DNA of 14,863 nucleotides, taken from positions 1 to 14,863 of the forward strand of contig JAHJRJ010000144.1 in the NCBI GenBank assembly GCA_018830765.1, given 5' to 3'. The notes under the pieces were generated by a model. That model worked only from the letters and a program-made list of their open reading frames with translations. It ran no database searches and was not told the DNA's origin. Origin of the DNA: Bacteroidota bacterium (GTDB lineage: Bacteria; Bacteroidota; Ignavibacteria; UBA10030; BY39). A program made the translations under genes and the position numbers. Numbering within the stretch: the first letter of the stretch is position 1; each line of letters begins with the position of its first letter. Positions 12,697-14,863 of this stretch are shown here, piece after piece.

Positions 12697-13824
12697 ATGA
12701 ACATTATTGTTATCGGTCCGGCTTACCCTTGGCGTGGTGGTATCGCTCATTTCAATTCGCTTCTCGCAAAATACTTATGCAAAAATCATCAAGTCGAAAT
12801 TATTACTTTCACCCGGCAATATCCAAAAATTTTCTTTCCCGGTAAAACTCAGAACGAAATAGACGGCAAGTCACCATCAGTTCCTGTCGTTCAATTAATC
12901 GATTCTATCAATCCATTTAATTGGATAAAAGTTGCCAAAGAAATTCGCGAACGAAAACCTGATTTACTAATTTTTAAGTATTGGCTTCCTTTTTTCGGGC
13001 CTTGTTTTAGAACAATCGCTAAACACGCAAAGAAAAATTCTAACATAAAAGTCTTGTTTATATGCGATAATGTAATTCCGCACGAAAAACGTCCCGGCGA
13101 TATTGCTTTCACTAAATATGCATTTAAACAATCCGATTATTTTATAGTCCAATCAAAATCTGTTGAGACCGATCTCCTCTCTCTTTTCCCAAATGCAAAA
13201 TATAAATTCGCACCGCATCCTGTTTATGAAATTTTTGGTTCACCAATCGATAAACCTCAAGCACATAAAACGTTAGGCATTTATTCAGAAAAAGTAATTT
13301 TATTTTTCGGCTATATCCGCCAATATAAGGGCTTGATGGTTTTACTTGATGCAATGAATGAGATTGCGAAAACGTCAACTCCTCCACGTTTGTTAGTTGT
13401 AGGCGAGTTCTATGATGACGAAGAAAAGTATCGCAATCGTGTAAAAGAATTGCAGTTGGAAAATTTTGTTCAGTTCGTTTCCGATTATGTTCCAAATGAT
13501 AAAGTAAATATTTATTTTTCAGCCGCCGATGTAGTCGTGCTACCATACATTTCTGCAACGCAAAGCGGCATCACACAAATTGCTTATAATTTCGATAAAC
13601 CAGTTATATCGACTGATGTCGGTGGACTTGCTGAAGTTGTGATTGATGGTCAAACAGGTTTCATAGTTCCACCTAACAACCCGAAAAAATTGGCTGAAGC
13701 AATTATAAAATTTTATAGTGAAAAAAAAGAAAAAGAGTTTTCGAATAATGTTAAAGTTGAAAAAAGAAAATATTCTTGGAAACATTTTGTTGAAACAATT
13801 GAAGATGTAGTCAACAATAATTGA
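12697..13824 (+). CDS. GT4 family glycosyltransferase
   Basis: A 375-residue GT-B enzyme, cytoplasmic or membrane-peripheral. The acceptor-side half begins IVIGPAYPWRGGIAHFNSLL (3-22), with the glycine-rich loop that opens GT4 proteins, and has CDNVIPHEKRPGD (123-135). The donor-side half has LFFGYIRQYKGLMVLLDAM (202-220), LLVVGEFYDD (232-241), a helical region and VVLPYISATQSGITQIAYNF (280-299), then KPVISTDVGGLAEVVIDGQTG (from 301). The ATQSG segment takes the place of the usual EGFGLxxxEA nucleotide-sugar contact, a variant seen in one GT4 branch. Donor and acceptor cannot be named. The ATG follows the preceding GT2 stop by six bases; it is the last gene of the operon, after which base composition changes. 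Confidence 0.9.
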   Translation: MNIIVIGPAYPWRGGIAHFNSLLAKYLCKNHQVEIITFTRQYPKIFFPGKTQNEIDGKSPSVPVVQLIDSINPFNWIKVAKEIRERKPDLLIFKYWLPFFGPCFRTIAKHAKKNSNIKVLFICDNVIPHEKRPGDIAFTKYAFKQSDYFIVQSKSVETDLLSLFPNAKYKFAPHPVYEIFGSPIDKPQAHKTLGIYSEKVILFFGYIRQYKGLMVLLDAMNEIAKTSTPPRLLVVGEFYDDEEKYRNRVKELQLENFVQFVSDYVPNDKVNIYFSAADVVVLPYISATQSGITQIAYNFDKPVISTDVGGLAEVVIDGQTGFIVPPNNPKKLAEAIIKFYSEKKEKEFSNNVKVEKRKYSWKHFVETIEDVVNNN

Positions 13825-13870
13825 TTTTGGATGGAAATTAATGAACTCAATGAAAAATTTATTACCCCTT

Positions 13871-13900
13871 TTGACATATAGGGTTATTAAGCCTTATAAC
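13871..13900 (+). promoter_or_regulatory. candidate promoter before the methyltransferase gene
   Basis: TTGACA (13871-13876) and TATAAC (13895-13900) are 18 bases apart, a good sigma70-type pair. It would start transcription about 100 bases before the methyltransferase ATG. A perfect TATAAT at 13928-13933 lies closer but has no convincing -35. Either would let the AT-rich genes be transcribed separately from the glycosyltransferase operon. Confidence 0.4.
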
Positions 13901-14007
13901 TCAAGACTTCTAGATGTCAGAGACAGATATAATAGATTAATAATTACTTTTTAATTTACACATATTATTTATTGATATTTATTAAAAACGAATAAAAGCG
14001 AGATAAT

Positions 14008-14751
14008 ATGAAAAATAATTTAGAGTTAATATCATTATTAAATGATAAAATTGAAATCTCACAATATGCTATCCAACATAAGTTACGATTTGAAAAAATC
14101 ATAAATTCAATCCTTTCTTTTGAGGTAAATAATTCCAATAAAAATTTTATCAAGATATTGGATTTTGGAAGTTTAGATGGAACACTAGCTATTGCATTAA
14201 AATCGTTTGGTTTTGAAGTTATTTGTACCGATATAGACGAGGTACTCAACGAATTTTCGAGTAACTACATAAATAATAATATAATATACAAACCATTATT
14301 GTCTGAACAGGAAATAATACCTTTACCAGATAACTATTTTCATTATGTTGTTTTTTCTGAGGTTCTAGAACATCTTTACAATAGCCCTTTAGCATATCTA
14401 AATGAAATTCATAGAGTACTTAAAAATAATGGCAAATTAATACTAACTACACCAAATGTTATGCGTTTGGAAAACAAAATTAAGTTTTTTCTTAATTTAA
14501 ATATATATCAAGACCTTGAGCGTTATTGCTATAATCCACGATTTCATTTACATTTCAAAGAATATACAAGAAAAGAAGTAAAAATATTATTAGAAAAGCA
14601 TTTAAATTTTAAAAATGTAAATATAAAACTCTTTGATTATGTTGGAGGTCGAACCATAAAAGCGCGTTTTGTTCAACGGATATTATTTTTATTTAATATT
14701 ATATTCCCATTTCTAAAAAATTGCATGCTAGTAACAGCAAATAAAAATTAA
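14008..14751 (+). CDS. class I SAM-dependent methyltransferase (Methyltransf_11/23-like)
   Basis: 247 residues. The Rossmann core has motif I ILDFGSLDGTLAIAL (50-64), where the usual D-x-G-x-G-x-G is D52-F-G54-SLD-G58 without the middle glycine. The acidic TDIDE (74-78) ends strand 2, LPDNYFHYVVFSEVLEHL (106-123) is motif II-III, and HRVLKNNGKLILTTPN (135-150) is the typical post-III segment. A C-terminal hydrophobic patch (about 224-236, RILFLFNIIFPFL) may contact membrane. It most resembles methyltransferases of polysaccharide or glycolipid clusters; the acceptor is unknown. It is markedly AT-rich against the operon before it: a hand count gives 15 G+C of 60 at 14041-14100 against 26 of 60 at 13381-13440. 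The ATG lacks a strong Shine-Dalgarno sequence; GCGAGATAAT precedes it. Confidence 0.85.
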   Translation: MKNNLELISLLNDKIEISQYAIQHKLRFEKIINSILSFEVNNSNKNFIKILDFGSLDGTLAIALKSFGFEVICTDIDEVLNEFSSNYINNNIIYKPLLSEQEIIPLPDNYFHYVVFSEVLEHLYNSPLAYLNEIHRVLKNNGKLILTTPNVMRLENKIKFFLNLNIYQDLERYCYNPRFHLHFKEYTRKEVKILLEKHLNFKNVNIKLFDYVGGRTIKARFVQRILFLFNIIFPFLKNCMLVTANKN

Positions 14752-14819
14752 AATCAATTATATTTTTATGTTTAGTTGAATTTGTGTTATTATTATTTTC
14801 ACCTATTTAAACCGAGATA

Positions 14820-14863
14820 ATGAAATTGGATATTATTACAGAGCACGATAAAAAATACTGGCA
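14820..14863 (+). CDS. start of a further gene, possibly FemAB/GNAT-like (partial, runs off the window)
   Basis: Fourteen codons are visible from the ATG at 14820: MKLDIITEHDKKYW. The pattern of a short beta strand, ITEHD and an aromatic W resembles the beginning of FemAB-like acyltransferases (GNAT-fold, peptidyl or acyl transfer to cell-wall or polysaccharide precursors), which often lie in surface-polysaccharide clusters. This is too short for more than a suggestion. The same CGAGATAA sequence precedes this start and that of the methyltransferase. Confidence 0.35.
   Translation, partial: MKLDIITEHDKKYW

Noticed and set aside
13841..13954. 37-codon open frame starting MNSMKNLLPLLTYRV between the GT4 and methyltransferase genes
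   Set aside because: No ribosome-binding site, no recognisable family, and short enough to arise by chance in AT-rich DNA; promoter-like hexamers overlap it. A gene remnant is not excluded.

Overview
The window reads as chromosomal DNA of a moderately AT-rich Gram-negative bacterium. A Bacteroidota/Chlorobiota-type lineage such as Ignavibacteria is my best guess. It rests on the AsmA-KsgA-MgtE gene order, a GxxExxY fragment beside CTTTGTG-type repeats, a YfhO membrane protein next to polyprenyl-phosphate-type glycosyltransferases, and several short palindromic repeats inside and between genes. No rRNA or tRNA gene, complete transposase or CRISPR array is visible, so the taxonomic placement is inference.

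Layout. (1) 1-116: start of a minus-strand membrane protein cut by the window edge. (2) 117-453: non-coding except for a relic of a GxxExxY gene, held between two 41-bp direct repeats. (3) 454-750: a small GYD-domain-like protein. (4) 751-1349: about 600 bases of repeat-rich DNA. It holds a MITE-like element (inverted repeats 921-933 and 1090-1102, flanked by direct ATAAAT), a doubtful 54-codon ORF, and GTCGA/TACGA palindromes that run into the end of the next gene. (5) 7154 down to 1350, minus strand: a compact operon asmA-like, rsmA (ksgA), mgtE, PAP2-type phosphatase. Its genes are 3 nt apart or overlapping, and it is served by a near-consensus TTGACA-17-TATATT promoter at 7227-7199. (6) 7304-13824, plus strand: a tight five-gene operon of envelope glycosylation genes, transcribed divergently from (5). 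The order is GT2 (DPM/GtrB type), GT9 (heptosyltransferase type, Cys-rich at both ends), YfhO-like multi-pass protein, second GT2, GT4; intergenic gaps are 1-12 nt. (7) 13825-14863: visibly more AT-rich DNA with a class I SAM methyltransferase and the first 14 codons of another gene, possibly FemAB-like.

How the genes fit together. The minus-strand operon mixes envelope upkeep (AsmA-like, PAP2-like), ribosome maturation (RsmA) and Mg2+ uptake (MgtE). The plus-strand operon looks like part of a surface-glycan or glycolipid pathway. The two GT2 enzymes could make polyprenyl-phosphate sugars at the inner leaflet, YfhO is a candidate GT-C-like enzyme using such a lipid-linked sugar outside the membrane, and the GT9 and GT4 enzymes would extend a cytoplasmic acceptor. 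The AT-rich methyltransferase and the following gene may be a more recently acquired extension of the same locus.

No complete new defence or mobile system is evident. The most unusual signals are repeats: a perfect-arm CCCCG/CGGGG hairpin inserted in frame in the AsmA-like gene, palindromes supplying the C-terminal tail of the PAP2 gene, the MITE-like element, and the GxxExxY relic between direct repeats.
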